NCBI GenBank assembly: GCA_910588635.1
Contig: CAJUPW010000017.1
Coordinates: 1 to 52,491 of the forward strand
Direction of reading: 5' to 3'
From: an uncultured Oscillospiraceae bacterium
Lineage (GTDB): Bacteria > Bacillota > Clostridia > Oscillospirales > Oscillospiraceae
DNA: 52,491 nt
The position numbers and the translations under genes are program-made. Under the pieces are notes generated by a model. That model saw only the letters and a list, made by a program, of their open reading frames with translations. It ran no database searches and was not told where the DNA came from. This document shows positions 7,690 to 15,550 of the stretch, one piece after another (positions within the stretch are counted from its first letter, which is position 1; each line of letters opens with the position of its first letter).

Positions 7690-8097
7690 ATGTATAAAAT
7701 GAAATACATGCAATCATTTCAAAATCATATTTTTTCCACCGATTCTCAAAAACGAAGCTGGATTTTGCTTCTTATGATGAATATCTCAGTCTTTATATCT
7801 ATGGTGTGTTATGTAATGAAGTTTGCTCATACAGATATGGTTGGCTGGGAGTTCGTTGTTATTCGCCTATTTACTTTCTATAGCCTTTTTCGACCAAGGT
7901 TAATGAAACGACTTATTTTTCAGACAAAGCGGACTAGCTTTTGGTTTATTCTAATTTATTCACCCTATATTTTATACAGTCTTTGGTTCGCCTTTTGGGG
8001 AGCTACGCATCAGTGGCCAATCGCTGTTATTTACCCTATCTTTTTGTCCTTTTGCTTTTGGTCTGCATGGAATACGTTTCGGGCACAGCAAAAATAA
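7690..8097 (+). CDS. Small four-helix membrane protein
   Basis: A 135-residue AT-rich gene starting 8 bases after the secreted-protein gene. About four membrane helices are visible (23-44, 52-67, 84-101 and 108-127), with basic loops (FRPRLMKRLIFQTKR). No ribosome binding site precedes any of the three closely spaced ATG codons (7690, 7699, 7708), so translation may depend on coupling with the upstream gene. Size, topology and position suit an immunity or accessory protein for the secreted product; this is inference. No family recognised. Confidence 0.75.
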   Translation: MYKMKYMQSFQNHIFSTDSQKRSWILLLMMNISVFISMVCYVMKFAHTDMVGWEFVVIRLFTFYSLFRPRLMKRLIFQTKRTSFWFILIYSPYILYSLWFAFWGATHQWPIAVIYPIFLSFCFWSAWNTFRAQQK

Positions 8098-8166
8098 GGT
8101 TGCGCACAAGAGATGTATTTCCTGAACATCTACCAAATGGCCAACCACCGAACGGAGGTCCGCACT

Positions 8167-8811
8167 ATGAGAGTGATCGACCTGACCCATACCATCCGGC
8201 CGGACATGCCGGTCTACCCCGGGACGGAGCCCCCCAGCTTCAAACCGGCCAACAGCTACGAGAAGGACGGCTTTAAGGAGACCCTACTGACCATGTTCAC
8301 CCACACGGGCACCCACATGGACCCGCCCGCCCACCTCTTCGCCGGCAGGACCACCCTGGACCAGTTCCCCCCGGAGCAATTTATCGGCAAGGCCCTGGTC
8401 ATTGACTGCGCGGGCCTGCCCGAGGGCGGAGCCATCACCATGGAGCATGTCAAAAAGTACGGGGATAGGGCGGACCGGGCGGACTTCCTGCTGTTCCGCC
8501 TGGGCTGGGACAAAAAATGGGGGACAGACGCCTATTTCGGCGACTACCCCTGTGTTGATATGGATGTGCTGGCCTATATCAAGGCGGGGGGCTACAAGGG
8601 GATCGGCTTTGACGTGATCGGCCTGGACCCCATCGCCGACGCCGGCCTGACCCGGCATAAGGAGCTGTTCCGGGACACAGACATAGTCAACATTGAGAAC
8701 CTGAAAAACCTGGACCAGTGCGGGGACGAGCTGTTCTGGTTCAGCTGCTTCCCCTTGAAGCTGGACAACTGCGACGGCTCCCCCATCCGGGCGGTAGCCT
8801 GGTTTGAGTGA
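8167..8811 (+). CDS. Cyclase family protein (kynurenine formamidase-like metal hydrolase)
   Basis: A 214-residue metal-dependent hydrolase. The family signature HTGTHMDPPAH (metal-binding His and Asp residues) is intact near residue 40, and the opening MRVIDLTHTIRPDMPVYPGT is typical. Members include arylformamidases and isatin hydrolases; the substrate here cannot be told. The ATG at 8167 is chosen because GGAGG at 8154-8158 lies 8 bases upstream; an in-frame ATG at 8113 lies in the AT-rich insert and has no such site. GC content returns to core values here. A strong hairpin terminator follows. Confidence 0.92.
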   Translation: MRVIDLTHTIRPDMPVYPGTEPPSFKPANSYEKDGFKETLLTMFTHTGTHMDPPAHLFAGRTTLDQFPPEQFIGKALVIDCAGLPEGGAITMEHVKKYGDRADRADFLLFRLGWDKKWGTDAYFGDYPCVDMDVLAYIKAGGYKGIGFDVIGLDPIADAGLTRHKELFRDTDIVNIENLKNLDQCGDELFWFSCFPLKLDNCDGSPIRAVAWFE

Positions 8812-8815
8812 CGCG

Positions 8816-8842
8816 AGGCCCCCGGCGTTCAGCCGGGGGCCT
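8816..8842. terminator. Hairpin terminator between convergent genes
   Basis: An 11-bp GC-rich stem (8816-8826 with 8832-8842) closes a five-base loop directly after the cyclase-family gene and next to the end of the convergent XRE regulator gene. Confidence 0.8.
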
Positions 8843-8846
8843 TCTG

Positions 8847-9071
8847 TCAGCTTTTCGCCCGCGGATAAGGCTCCCGCATATCTGTCAGGCCCAGCAGATA
8901 ATCGACGCTGGTATGATGGATTCTGGCCAGAGAACACAGAATTGGTGTAGGGATATCGTTTTCTCCGGTTTCATATTTGGAATAACCCGTCTGTGACATA
9001 TCGAGCAGCTTAGCAAGTTCTGTCTGCGTCATATCTTTGTCCTCACGCAGATCACGGATTCTAGGATACAA
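8847..9071 (-). CDS. XRE-family (Cro/CI-type) transcriptional regulator
   Basis: A 74-residue DNA-binding protein that is almost entirely one helix-turn-helix domain: IRDLREDKDMTQTELAKLL, then MSQTGYSKYETGENDIP and LCSLARIHHTSVDYLLGLTD. I place the start at TTG 9071 because GAGG lies 8 bases upstream; the longer frame to 9092 would use a GTG or ATG lacking a site. It is divergent from a ribbon-helix-helix gene; the two share a 71-to-90-base region with a 15-bp perfect inverted repeat that is a likely operator. Target genes are unknown. Confidence 0.9.
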   Translation of the reverse strand: MYPRIRDLREDKDMTQTELAKLLDMSQTGYSKYETGENDIPTPILCSLARIHHTSVDYLLGLTDMREPYPRAKS

Positions 9072-9097
9072 GATAATCACCTCAACCCACACTATAG

Positions 9098-9143
9098 TTT
9101 AACCTGAAACAGACTATTTACTTTTAATCTGTTTCAGGTTAAA
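9098..9143. promoter_or_regulatory. 15-bp inverted repeat operator between divergent regulators
   Basis: TTTAACCTGAAACAG (9098-9112) is perfectly repeated in inverse orientation at 9129-9143 with a 16-base spacer. The right arm overlaps the -10 (TAAAAT, 9140-9145) of the plus-strand promoter, whose -35-like TTTACT is at 9117-9122. A TATAGT -10 for the minus strand is at 9096-9091, just outside the left arm. A dimeric or tetrameric regulator bound here would cover both promoters. Confidence 0.8.
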
Positions 9144-9161
9144 ATGTGGCGAGGTGATTTC

Positions 9162-9338
9162 ATGAAAAGAGGACCCCAAAAAACCGTCGGCGTCGTCATG
9201 CCGCTGGAGCTCTACGAAGCCATAAAGGGGCTGGCCGAGGAGGACGCGCGGTCCATCCCCAGCTATATCCGTCTGGTCCTGAGGGAGCATATCGAACAAA
9301 AAAATTCCGTCCCCCCTCAGGAGGACGGAAAGCTTTAG
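9162..9338 (+). CDS. Ribbon-helix-helix (Arc/CopG-like) small DNA-binding protein
   Basis: A 58-residue protein with the ribbon-helix-helix pattern: a basic N-terminal arm and strand (RGPQKTVGVVMPLEL), helix A (YEAIKGLAEED) and helix B (SIPSYIRLVLREHIEQ). The ATG at 9162 has GAGGTG upstream; the frame's earlier ATG at 9144 lies inside the promoter. It is divergent from the XRE regulator, and both could act on the shared inverted repeat. Its stop overlaps the end of the convergent desulfidase gene by four bases. Its role is unknown; an orphan antitoxin-like repressor is one possibility, but no toxin gene is adjacent. Confidence 0.85.
   Translation: MKRGPQKTVGVVMPLELYEAIKGLAEEDARSIPSYIRLVLREHIEQKNSVPPQEDGKL
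9305..9330 (-). terminator. Terminator of the cysteine desulfidase-family gene
   Basis: TTCCGTCC pairs with GGACGGAA (9305-9312 with 9323-9330) and is followed on the minus strand by seven T residues. It lies inside the 3' end of the convergent ribbon-helix-helix coding region. Confidence 0.85.
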
Positions 9339-10615
9339 CTTTGCAGCATGATCTGTAAAATTTCCTTATCCGTGGAGCGCATTCCGATCTTACCCAGGCG
9401 GCCCACGTTGTCCAGGGTTTTCTCCACGCCCTGAGAGATGATGCCGTCCCCGCCGTAGAACTGCTGCCCGTTCTGGTACATCCGGTAGCCCAGCACCCCG
9501 GCGTCGATGGCGGCGGCAATCTTTCCGGCGCAGGAGGCCTTGGCGCCGTCGCAGATCATGCCGGACACGATGGCCAAGGCGTTGACCACGGTATGGGTGA
9601 TCTCCTCATAGCCGCCGCCGTCCAGATAGGCGATGCCCGCCCCCGCCGCCGCCCCGGCGCTCACCGCGCCGCAGTAGGCGGACAGCCGGCCGATACGGGT
9701 CTTTTGGTGGATGGTGATGAGGTTGGACAGCACCAGCGCCCGGTACAGCTTCTCCTCGCTCGCGCCGATTTCTCGTCCATAGACGATCACCGGCACCGAG
9801 GCGGTCATACCCTGGTTGCCGCTGCCCGAGTTGATGATAACGGGCATCTCGCAGCCCCCCATCCGGGCGTCCGACCCGGCGGCGGCGGCAGACTTGGCCT
9901 TGGCGATGGGGTCGTCCGCCGGCGAGGTGGCCCGGATCACCTGGCCGATGTTGGCCCCGTAGCTGTGGGTGAGGCCCTCCTGGGAGATCGCCATGTTGCA
10001 TTCGATCTGTCGGTCCAGCAGTTCCTTCACATCGCTGATGTCCACCGTCTGGGCGAAGTCGTAGATATCGGACATGCTGAGCAGGGTCCGGTCGGTGAGG
10101 CCGCTCTCGTCGCCGGCCTCCACGGGCAGGTCCAGCAGCACGTTTCCGTTGCGCTCGATGTGGACGATATTGGTGTGGTAGTTGGCGATGCGGACGACAG
10201 CGGTATCCGCCCCCCTCTTCAAAGTGATCCGGATGTCAAAGACCAGGTCGCCATCCAGAAACTCCACCCGGACGGGGTGCTCCTTCAGGTATACGCGCAT
10301 CTCCTCCTGCTGCTCCCCTGTAACCTGAGAGATGACCTCCAGCAGCAGGTCGGCCCGGCCAGCCACCACTCCCGCCGCCGCCGCCGCCTCGATGCCGTGC
10401 AGCCCGCCGGTGTTGGGGACCACCACGCTCTTCACGTTCTTGATGATGTTTCCGCTGGCCTCCACCACCACCTGGTCGGGCAGGGCGCCCAGTACCTCCC
10501 GGCCCTTGGCGGCGCCGTAGGCGATGGCGATGGGCTCGGTGCAGCCCATGGCTGGCACCAGTTCCTCCTCCAGGATGCGGATGTATGCGTCATATTTCAC
10601 ATTTGACTTTTCCAT
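9335..10615 (-). CDS. L-cysteine desulfidase / serine dehydratase alpha-like protein (UPF0597, CyuA family)
   Basis: A 426-residue protein of the UPF0597/CyuA family, iron-sulphur enzymes proposed to break L-cysteine into pyruvate, sulphide and ammonia. Visible marks are EEELVPAMGCTEPIAIAYG at the N-terminus (the Cys is a cluster ligand in the related archaeal enzyme), ASGNIIKNVKSVVVPNT, and INSGSGNQGMTASVPV. Further cysteines lie near the C-terminus (AYCGAVSAG, MICDGAKASCAGK). Of two adjacent ATG codons I prefer 10615 because AGGAGG then lies 6 bases away. Cytoplasmic. Whether it acts on cysteine or serine cannot be told from sequence. Confidence 0.9.
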   Translation of the reverse strand: MEKSNVKYDAYIRILEEELVPAMGCTEPIAIAYGAAKGREVLGALPDQVVVEASGNIIKNVKSVVVPNTGGLHGIEAAAAAGVVAGRADLLLEVISQVTGEQQEEMRVYLKEHPVRVEFLDGDLVFDIRITLKRGADTAVVRIANYHTNIVHIERNGNVLLDLPVEAGDESGLTDRTLLSMSDIYDFAQTVDISDVKELLDRQIECNMAISQEGLTHSYGANIGQVIRATSPADDPIAKAKSAAAAGSDARMGGCEMPVIINSGSGNQGMTASVPVIVYGREIGASEEKLYRALVLSNLITIHQKTRIGRLSAYCGAVSAGAAAGAGIAYLDGGGYEEITHTVVNALAIVSGMICDGAKASCAGKIAAAIDAGVLGYRMYQNGQQFYGGDGIISQGVEKTLDNVGRLGKIGMRSTDKEILQIMLQS

Positions 10616-10685
10616 CATGTTCCTCCTCGCTTTCTCCGGGGTCTTTGTGCCTATTATACAGGAAAACCCCTCTCAGGTCAAACGG

Positions 10686-10714
10686 TTGCGGAAAATACTT
10701 CTCTGTGGTAAGAT
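10686..10714 (+). promoter_or_regulatory. Promoter of the HAD hydrolase gene
   Basis: TTGCGG (10686-10691) and TAAGAT (10709-10714) are separated by 17 bases, about 40 bases ahead of the start codon. Confidence 0.65.
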
Positions 10715-10754
10715 GGAAAAGCGCCCCGCCGGGGCGAAGAACGGAGGAAACACC

Positions 10755-11402
10755 ATGTTCAAAGCGGTATGCTTCGATTTTGACTACACCCTGGGGGACT
10801 GCACCGACTCCATCGTGGCCGGCTTCGTCCACGGGCTTACCAGCCTGGGCTGGCCCGCCCCGGAGCGGGAGGCGGTGCGCTCCACCATCGGCTATCTGCT
10901 GGAGGACGCCTACTCCATGCTCACCGGGGACCTTGACCCGGACCACCAGGCCCGGTTCCGGGCTCTGTTCTCCGAGGTGGCGGTGGAGCGCCAGCGGCGG
11001 GAGACCGTCCTCTTCCCCGGCGCGCCGGAGCTGCTCCGGGGGCTGAAGGCCCAAGGGATCAAAACGGCCATCGTCAGCACCAAGCGGGGGGACACCATCC
11101 AGATCATTCTGGAGCGCCTCGGTCTGGCGGACACGGTGGATCTGGTCATCGGCAGCGCTGACGTGACGCGCCACAAGCCCGATCCGGAGGGACTGCTGGC
11201 CGCCCTGGACCGGCTGGGGGTGAAACCCGGGGACGCCCTGTTCTGCGGGGACACGGTGCTGGACGCCGGGGCGGCGAAAAACGCCGGGACCCACTTCGCC
11301 GCCGTCCTCCTGGGGACTACCCCGGCGGAGGCCTTTGCCCGGTTCTTCCCCGACCACACCTCCCCCGACCTGTGGGACCTGGCGGCCTGGCTGGGACTTT
11401 AA
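10755..11402 (+). CDS. HAD-superfamily hydrolase, phosphoglycolate phosphatase-like
   Basis: A 215-residue haloacid-dehalogenase-type phosphatase with a helical cap. All four HAD motifs are present: CFDFDYTLGD (catalytic Asp pair), IVSTKR (motif II), HKPDPEG (motif III Lys) and FCGDTVLDAGAA (motif IV). The size and a cap between motifs I and II fit subfamily IA, which includes phosphoglycolate phosphatase (Gph) and pyrophosphatase PpaX. The substrate is uncertain. ACGGAGG lies just upstream of the ATG. It has its own promoter. Confidence 0.9.
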   Translation: MFKAVCFDFDYTLGDCTDSIVAGFVHGLTSLGWPAPEREAVRSTIGYLLEDAYSMLTGDLDPDHQARFRALFSEVAVERQRRETVLFPGAPELLRGLKAQGIKTAIVSTKRGDTIQIILERLGLADTVDLVIGSADVTRHKPDPEGLLAALDRLGVKPGDALFCGDTVLDAGAAKNAGTHFAAVLLGTTPAEAFARFFPDHTSPDLWDLAAWLGL

Positions 11403-11414
11403 GAGAAATTTAAT

Positions 11415-11442
11415 TTGACTTACGCCTGTCCCATGCTACAAT
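11415..11442 (+). promoter_or_regulatory. Promoter of the TraB/GumN-family gene
   Basis: TTGACT (11415-11420) and TACAAT (11437-11442) are separated by 16 bases, about 42 bases ahead of the start. Confidence 0.75.
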
Positions 11443-11484
11443 AGATTAGAGAAATTGGGCGCTGCCCCAAGAAAGGATGATTCG

Positions 11485-12909
11485 ATGAAACGATTACTTA
11501 CTATTCTGCTGGCTCTGGGCCTGCTGGGCAGTACGCCCGTTATGGCCGCGGAGTCCTCCGCCCTGGGCGCAGAGGGAAACGATGTGGTGGTAACCACCGA
11601 CACGGCGAAGGCTGCCCCCATTCCCGCCTGGGCCTATCAGGAGCTGGCCGACGGCTACGCCATGGGGCTGTTCGGGGACGAGATTTACACCGAACACAAC
11701 AAGACCGTGACCCAGACGCAGCTGGACAAGCTCACAGAGGTCGTGGCGGACAAGCTGGCCGTTCTGGGCGTGGAGCAGCGCTCCAACGCAGGCTCTTTTG
11801 TGCTTGACACCACCCGGGGCGGCGTGCTCAACGCCCTGTACATGGAGGTTCTTCCCTATGCCTTTCCGGGCATTGACGCCGGTCCGGTGGAGTTTATGCG
11901 CTCCATGAAGGTAGTCCGGGGCGACGGCACCGGCCTGGCGCTGGACCGCCCCTGTACCCTGATGGAGGCGGCCGCCTTCGCCGGCCGGCTGATTCTGAAC
12001 CTCTACGATCAGCAGAACGCCGGCTCCCTGGGCCTTCTGTGGAAGGCGGAGGGCAACGGCAATACCCTGTACCTGCTGGGTTCCATCCACACCGACCGCA
12101 GCAACCTCTACCCCTTCCACAAACAGCTCCGCGACATCATCACCGGCTCCGAGCTGGCCGCCTTTGAGCTGGACTTCAACAGCCAGGAGGGCATCGACGA
12201 GTTTACCGCCATGCAGGTGTACTCCGACGGCGCCACCCTGAAGGACCACATCGACCCGGAGCTCTACCAGGAGGTGGTGGGGGCTCTGGCACCCTTGGGC
12301 ATGCCCGAGGAGCAGGTGGCCCAGCTCAAGCCCTGGGCGCTGGCCAACTCCTTCACCGCCCTGTCCATGCTGGACGAGACCAGCAGCGACAACGCCATGG
12401 CCCTGGACCTGTATGTCAGCGCCAAGGCGGCCAATGCGGGTATCTCTGTGGAGGGCGTGGAGACCTACGCTTTCCAGGGCAGCATCTTTGACAATCTGTC
12501 CGACGAGTATCAGGAGAACTATCTGGCCATGACCCTGTCCATGTATTTGGGGATGGACGCCGCCGAGGGCCTGAGCGAGGAGGAGAAAGCGGAGTATGAG
12601 GCCGCCCTGAAGGAGCAGGACGAGGCGGTGGACCGCTGGATGGAGCAGTGGAAGACCCGGGACACCGAGGGCTTTGCCAAGGACTATCCCAAGGACGACA
12701 TCCAGGCCAACACCACCGATGAGCTCAACGCCAAGCTCTTCGAGGGGCGGGACCCCAACATGATCGCCTGGGCGGACCGCTACCTGAAGCAGGAGGGCTC
12801 CCACACCGGCCTGATGACGGTGGGCGCAGGCCACATGATCGGCAAAACCGGCATCGTCCAGGGTCTGAAGGACCTGGGCTACACCGTGGAGGTCGTGCCC
12901 GTTCCCTGA
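11485..12909 (+). CDS. Secreted TraB/GumN-family protein
   Basis: A 474-residue exported protein. Signal peptide MKRLLTILLALGLLGSTPVMA is followed by a region of about 150 residues specific to this protein and then a TraB/GumN domain (about 180-474). The domain shows LLWKAEGNGNTLYLLGSIHTDRSNLYP with the family's GSIH motif and a C-terminal MTVGAGHMIGKTGIVQGLKDLGY. The fold is related to TIKI metalloproteases, and the conserved His and Glu residues are present, so hydrolase activity is possible but unproven. Monocistronic, with its own promoter and a strong terminator. Confidence 0.9.
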   Translation: MKRLLTILLALGLLGSTPVMAAESSALGAEGNDVVVTTDTAKAAPIPAWAYQELADGYAMGLFGDEIYTEHNKTVTQTQLDKLTEVVADKLAVLGVEQRSNAGSFVLDTTRGGVLNALYMEVLPYAFPGIDAGPVEFMRSMKVVRGDGTGLALDRPCTLMEAAAFAGRLILNLYDQQNAGSLGLLWKAEGNGNTLYLLGSIHTDRSNLYPFHKQLRDIITGSELAAFELDFNSQEGIDEFTAMQVYSDGATLKDHIDPELYQEVVGALAPLGMPEEQVAQLKPWALANSFTALSMLDETSSDNAMALDLYVSAKAANAGISVEGVETYAFQGSIFDNLSDEYQENYLAMTLSMYLGMDAAEGLSEEEKAEYEAALKEQDEAVDRWMEQWKTRDTEGFAKDYPKDDIQANTTDELNAKLFEGRDPNMIAWADRYLKQEGSHTGLMTVGAGHMIGKTGIVQGLKDLGYTVEVVPVP

Positions 12910-12916
12910 ACCCCAT

Positions 12917-12954
12917 AAAAAAATCCGGACCCCGTAGAGGGGTCCGGATTTTTT
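12917..12954. terminator. Bidirectional terminator
   Basis: A perfect stem around ATCCGGACCCC with A-tract and T-tract on either side (12917-12933 with 12939-12954) serves both the TraB/GumN gene and the convergent glgP. Confidence 0.92.
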
Positions 12955-12958
12955 ACGC

Positions 12959-15403
12959 TTACTTTCTAGTGGGCACATGCCAGATATCCCGGGCGTAGTC
13001 CCGGATGGACCGATCCGCGGCAAAGATGCCGGACCGGGCGATGTTGATAAGGGACATCCGATTCCAGCGCTCCCGGTCGGCGTAGGTTGTGATAGCCCGC
13101 CTGTGGGCGTCGCAGTAGCTGCCGAAGTCGGCCAGCAGCATATACTCGTCGGCCTGGCTGCCTCCCGCTCCGAAGAGCAGCCGCTGGGTCAGGTCGGAGT
13201 AGGACACCTTGTCGGCAAATCCGGCGGAAATCTGGTCCAGCACCCGCTTGATATCCTGGTCGTGGAGGTATATCTCATGGGAGCGGTAGCCCTCCTGCTT
13301 GCGCTGGTTCACCTGCTCGGTGGTCATGCCGAAGAGGAAGATATTCTCGTCCCCCAGCTGCTGGTGCATCTCCACATTGGCGCCGTCCAGGGTGCCGATG
13401 GTAAGCGCGCCGTTCATCATGAACTTCATGTTGCCGGTGCCGCTGGCCTCCTTGCCGGCGGTGGATATCTGCTCGGAAATCTCAGAGGCGGGCATCAGCT
13501 TCTCGGCCAGTGAGACCCGGTAGTTCTCCAAAAAGACCACCTGCAGCTTGTCCTTGCAGACGGGGTCAGCGTTGATCTGAGCGGCCAGGGAGTTGATAAG
13601 CTGGATGATCTGCTTGGCCACATGGTAGCCCGGGGCCGCCTTGGCGCCGAAGAGGAAGGTCTGGGGGGTGAAGTCCATATTGGGGTTGTCCCGCAGCTGG
13701 TTGTACAGGTGGATAATGTGCAGCACGTTGAGCAGCTGCCGCTTATACTCGTGGAGACGCTTGACCTGTACGTCAAAGACGGCGTCGGTGTTCAGCACAA
13801 TCCCGGACTCCTTCTCGACCCATTTGGCAAAGCGGCGCTTGTTGTCCTTCTTGATGGCCTCCAGCTTCTGGAGCACGGCCTTGTCGCCCGCCGACTTCTC
13901 AAACTCCTTCAGGGCTTCTGGGCAGATCAGGTACTTGTCCCCGCCGGCACACTCCCGGATGAGGGCGTCCAGCTCTGGGTTGATCTGGGACAGCCAGCGG
14001 CGGTGGTCAATGCCGTTGGTCACGTTCTTGAACTTGCCGGGCTCGGCCTGGTAGGCGTCCCGGAACACGTCCCGCTTCAATATCTCGGAGTGGAGGGCGG
14101 ACACGCCGTTGATGGCCTGGCAGGCGCAGACGCACAGGTTGGCCATGCGCACCTCGCCTCCCCAGATGATGGCCATGTGGCCGATCTTGCCGGTGTCGCC
14201 GCCGTAGCGGCGCTCCAGCTCCTGCTGGTAGCGGGAGGCAATCTCCTTCAATATCTGCCAGATGCGGGGGAGCAGCTCCTCAATCAGCTTCTGGGGCCAG
14301 CGCTCCAGAGCCTCGGCCAGCACGGTGTGATTGGTGTAGCACACCGAGTCGGCGACAATGTGCCAGGCCTCGTCCCAGCCGTAGCCCTCCTCGTCCAGCA
14401 GAATGCGCATCAGCTCGGGGATGACCAGGGTGGGGTGGGTGTCGTTGATCTGGATGACATGCTTCCGGGCGAAGTTGCGCAAGGTGCCGTACTGGGCCTT
14501 GTGCTGGCGGACGATGGACTGGATGGTGGCGGACACGAAGAAATACTGCTGTTTCAGCCGCAGGGACTTGCCCTCGGCGTGGTTGTCGTCCGGGTAGAGC
14601 ACCTTGGCGATGACCTCGGCCATGGCCTGCTGCTCCACCGCTTTCAAATACTCCCCCCGGGAGTAGAGAGACATGTCCACAGGCAAGGGACTCTTGGCGT
14701 CCCACAGCCGCAAGGTATTGGTGTGGTTGGTCTTGTAGCCGGCGATCTTCATGTCCCGAGGAATGGCCAGCACAGCGGTGTAGCCCACATGCTCGGGGTG
14801 GTTGACCCCGTTCTCCCAGCGGTCGATGATCTGGCCGCCGAAACGGACCTCCTCCGCCTCCTCCATTTTGGGGATAAGCCATGCGTCGCCCAGACCCAGC
14901 CAGTTGTCGGCAAGCTCCTGCTGCTTGCCGTCGATGATCTTCTGCTTAAAAATGCCCAGCTCGTAGCAGATGGAGTAGCCAGTGGCGGGAATCTCCAGGG
15001 TAGTCATGGAGTCCAGATAGCAGGCGGCCAGACGGCCCAGTCCGCCGTTGCCCAGACCGGCGTCCGGCTCGCACTCGAAGAGGTCGGCAGCGGAGAAGCC
15101 CATGCCCTCCAGGGCCTGCTTCAAGGTGTCCAGCAGCCCCAGATTGTAGGCGTTTTTCTCCAGGGAGCGGCCCATGAGGAATTCCAGAGACAGGTAGTGG
15201 ACCTGCCGCTGCTGCTTCTCCCACACCTGGTTGCTGGTCTCCATGCGGTGGCGGGACATGATGTCCCGCAGCACCAGAGCGCAGGCCTTGAACATGTGGT
15301 TTTCGCTGGCCGTCTCCACGGTGCAGCCGAAGTTGCGCTGGAGCTTACCGGTAATCATCTCGGTCAGCTGTTCCTTATTGTACTCAGAGGAATGATTCGT
15401 CAT
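12959..15403 (-). CDS. glgP: Glycogen/starch/alpha-glucan phosphorylase
   Basis: An 814-residue GT35 enzyme that releases glucose 1-phosphate from alpha-1,4-glucans. The pyridoxal-phosphate lysine lies in EASGTGNMKFMMNGALTIGTLDGANVE, close to the C-terminus as usual. The conserved YLSLEFLMGR, EPDAGLGNGGLGRLAACYLDS and NDTHPTLVIPELMR segments are intact. Length is standard. The ribosome binding site is AGGAGG. It is monocistronic with a good SigA-type promoter and no other glycogen genes nearby, so in this genome it is not part of a glg operon. Confidence 0.97.
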   Translation of the reverse strand: MTNHSSEYNKEQLTEMITGKLQRNFGCTVETASENHMFKACALVLRDIMSRHRMETSNQVWEKQQRQVHYLSLEFLMGRSLEKNAYNLGLLDTLKQALEGMGFSAADLFECEPDAGLGNGGLGRLAACYLDSMTTLEIPATGYSICYELGIFKQKIIDGKQQELADNWLGLGDAWLIPKMEEAEEVRFGGQIIDRWENGVNHPEHVGYTAVLAIPRDMKIAGYKTNHTNTLRLWDAKSPLPVDMSLYSRGEYLKAVEQQAMAEVIAKVLYPDDNHAEGKSLRLKQQYFFVSATIQSIVRQHKAQYGTLRNFARKHVIQINDTHPTLVIPELMRILLDEEGYGWDEAWHIVADSVCYTNHTVLAEALERWPQKLIEELLPRIWQILKEIASRYQQELERRYGGDTGKIGHMAIIWGGEVRMANLCVCACQAINGVSALHSEILKRDVFRDAYQAEPGKFKNVTNGIDHRRWLSQINPELDALIRECAGGDKYLICPEALKEFEKSAGDKAVLQKLEAIKKDNKRRFAKWVEKESGIVLNTDAVFDVQVKRLHEYKRQLLNVLHIIHLYNQLRDNPNMDFTPQTFLFGAKAAPGYHVAKQIIQLINSLAAQINADPVCKDKLQVVFLENYRVSLAEKLMPASEISEQISTAGKEASGTGNMKFMMNGALTIGTLDGANVEMHQQLGDENIFLFGMTTEQVNQRKQEGYRSHEIYLHDQDIKRVLDQISAGFADKVSYSDLTQRLLFGAGGSQADEYMLLADFGSYCDAHRRAITTYADRERWNRMSLINIARSGIFAADRSIRDYARDIWHVPTRK

Positions 15404-15435
15404 AACAGCACCTCCTGTTTTATTTCATCAAAGCG

Positions 15436-15452
15436 GGGAGGCAGCGCCTCCC
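15436..15452 (-). promoter_or_regulatory. Hairpin in the glgP leader
   Basis: GGGAGGC (15436-15442) and GCCTCCC (15446-15452) form a seven-base-pair hairpin with a three-base loop between promoter and ribosome binding site. Its role is unknown. Confidence 0.4.
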
Positions 15453-15462
15453 GCGGGTAATG

Positions 15463-15491
15463 ATTTTATCAGATTTTTCTGCCGCCGTCAA
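15463..15491 (-). promoter_or_regulatory. Promoter of glgP
   Basis: On the minus strand TTGACG (15491-15486) and TAAAAT (15468-15463) are separated by 17 bases. Confidence 0.8.
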
Positions 15492-15550
15492 TAATAGATG
15501 TGGGAAAAAATGGAGGGAACTCGCATTTTTCCGCCGCAAACGCGGGCGGT

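Noticed and set aside
13622..15460. A 612-codon plus-strand frame opposite glgP
   Set aside because: Antisense shadow; glgP motifs are intact on the minus strand.
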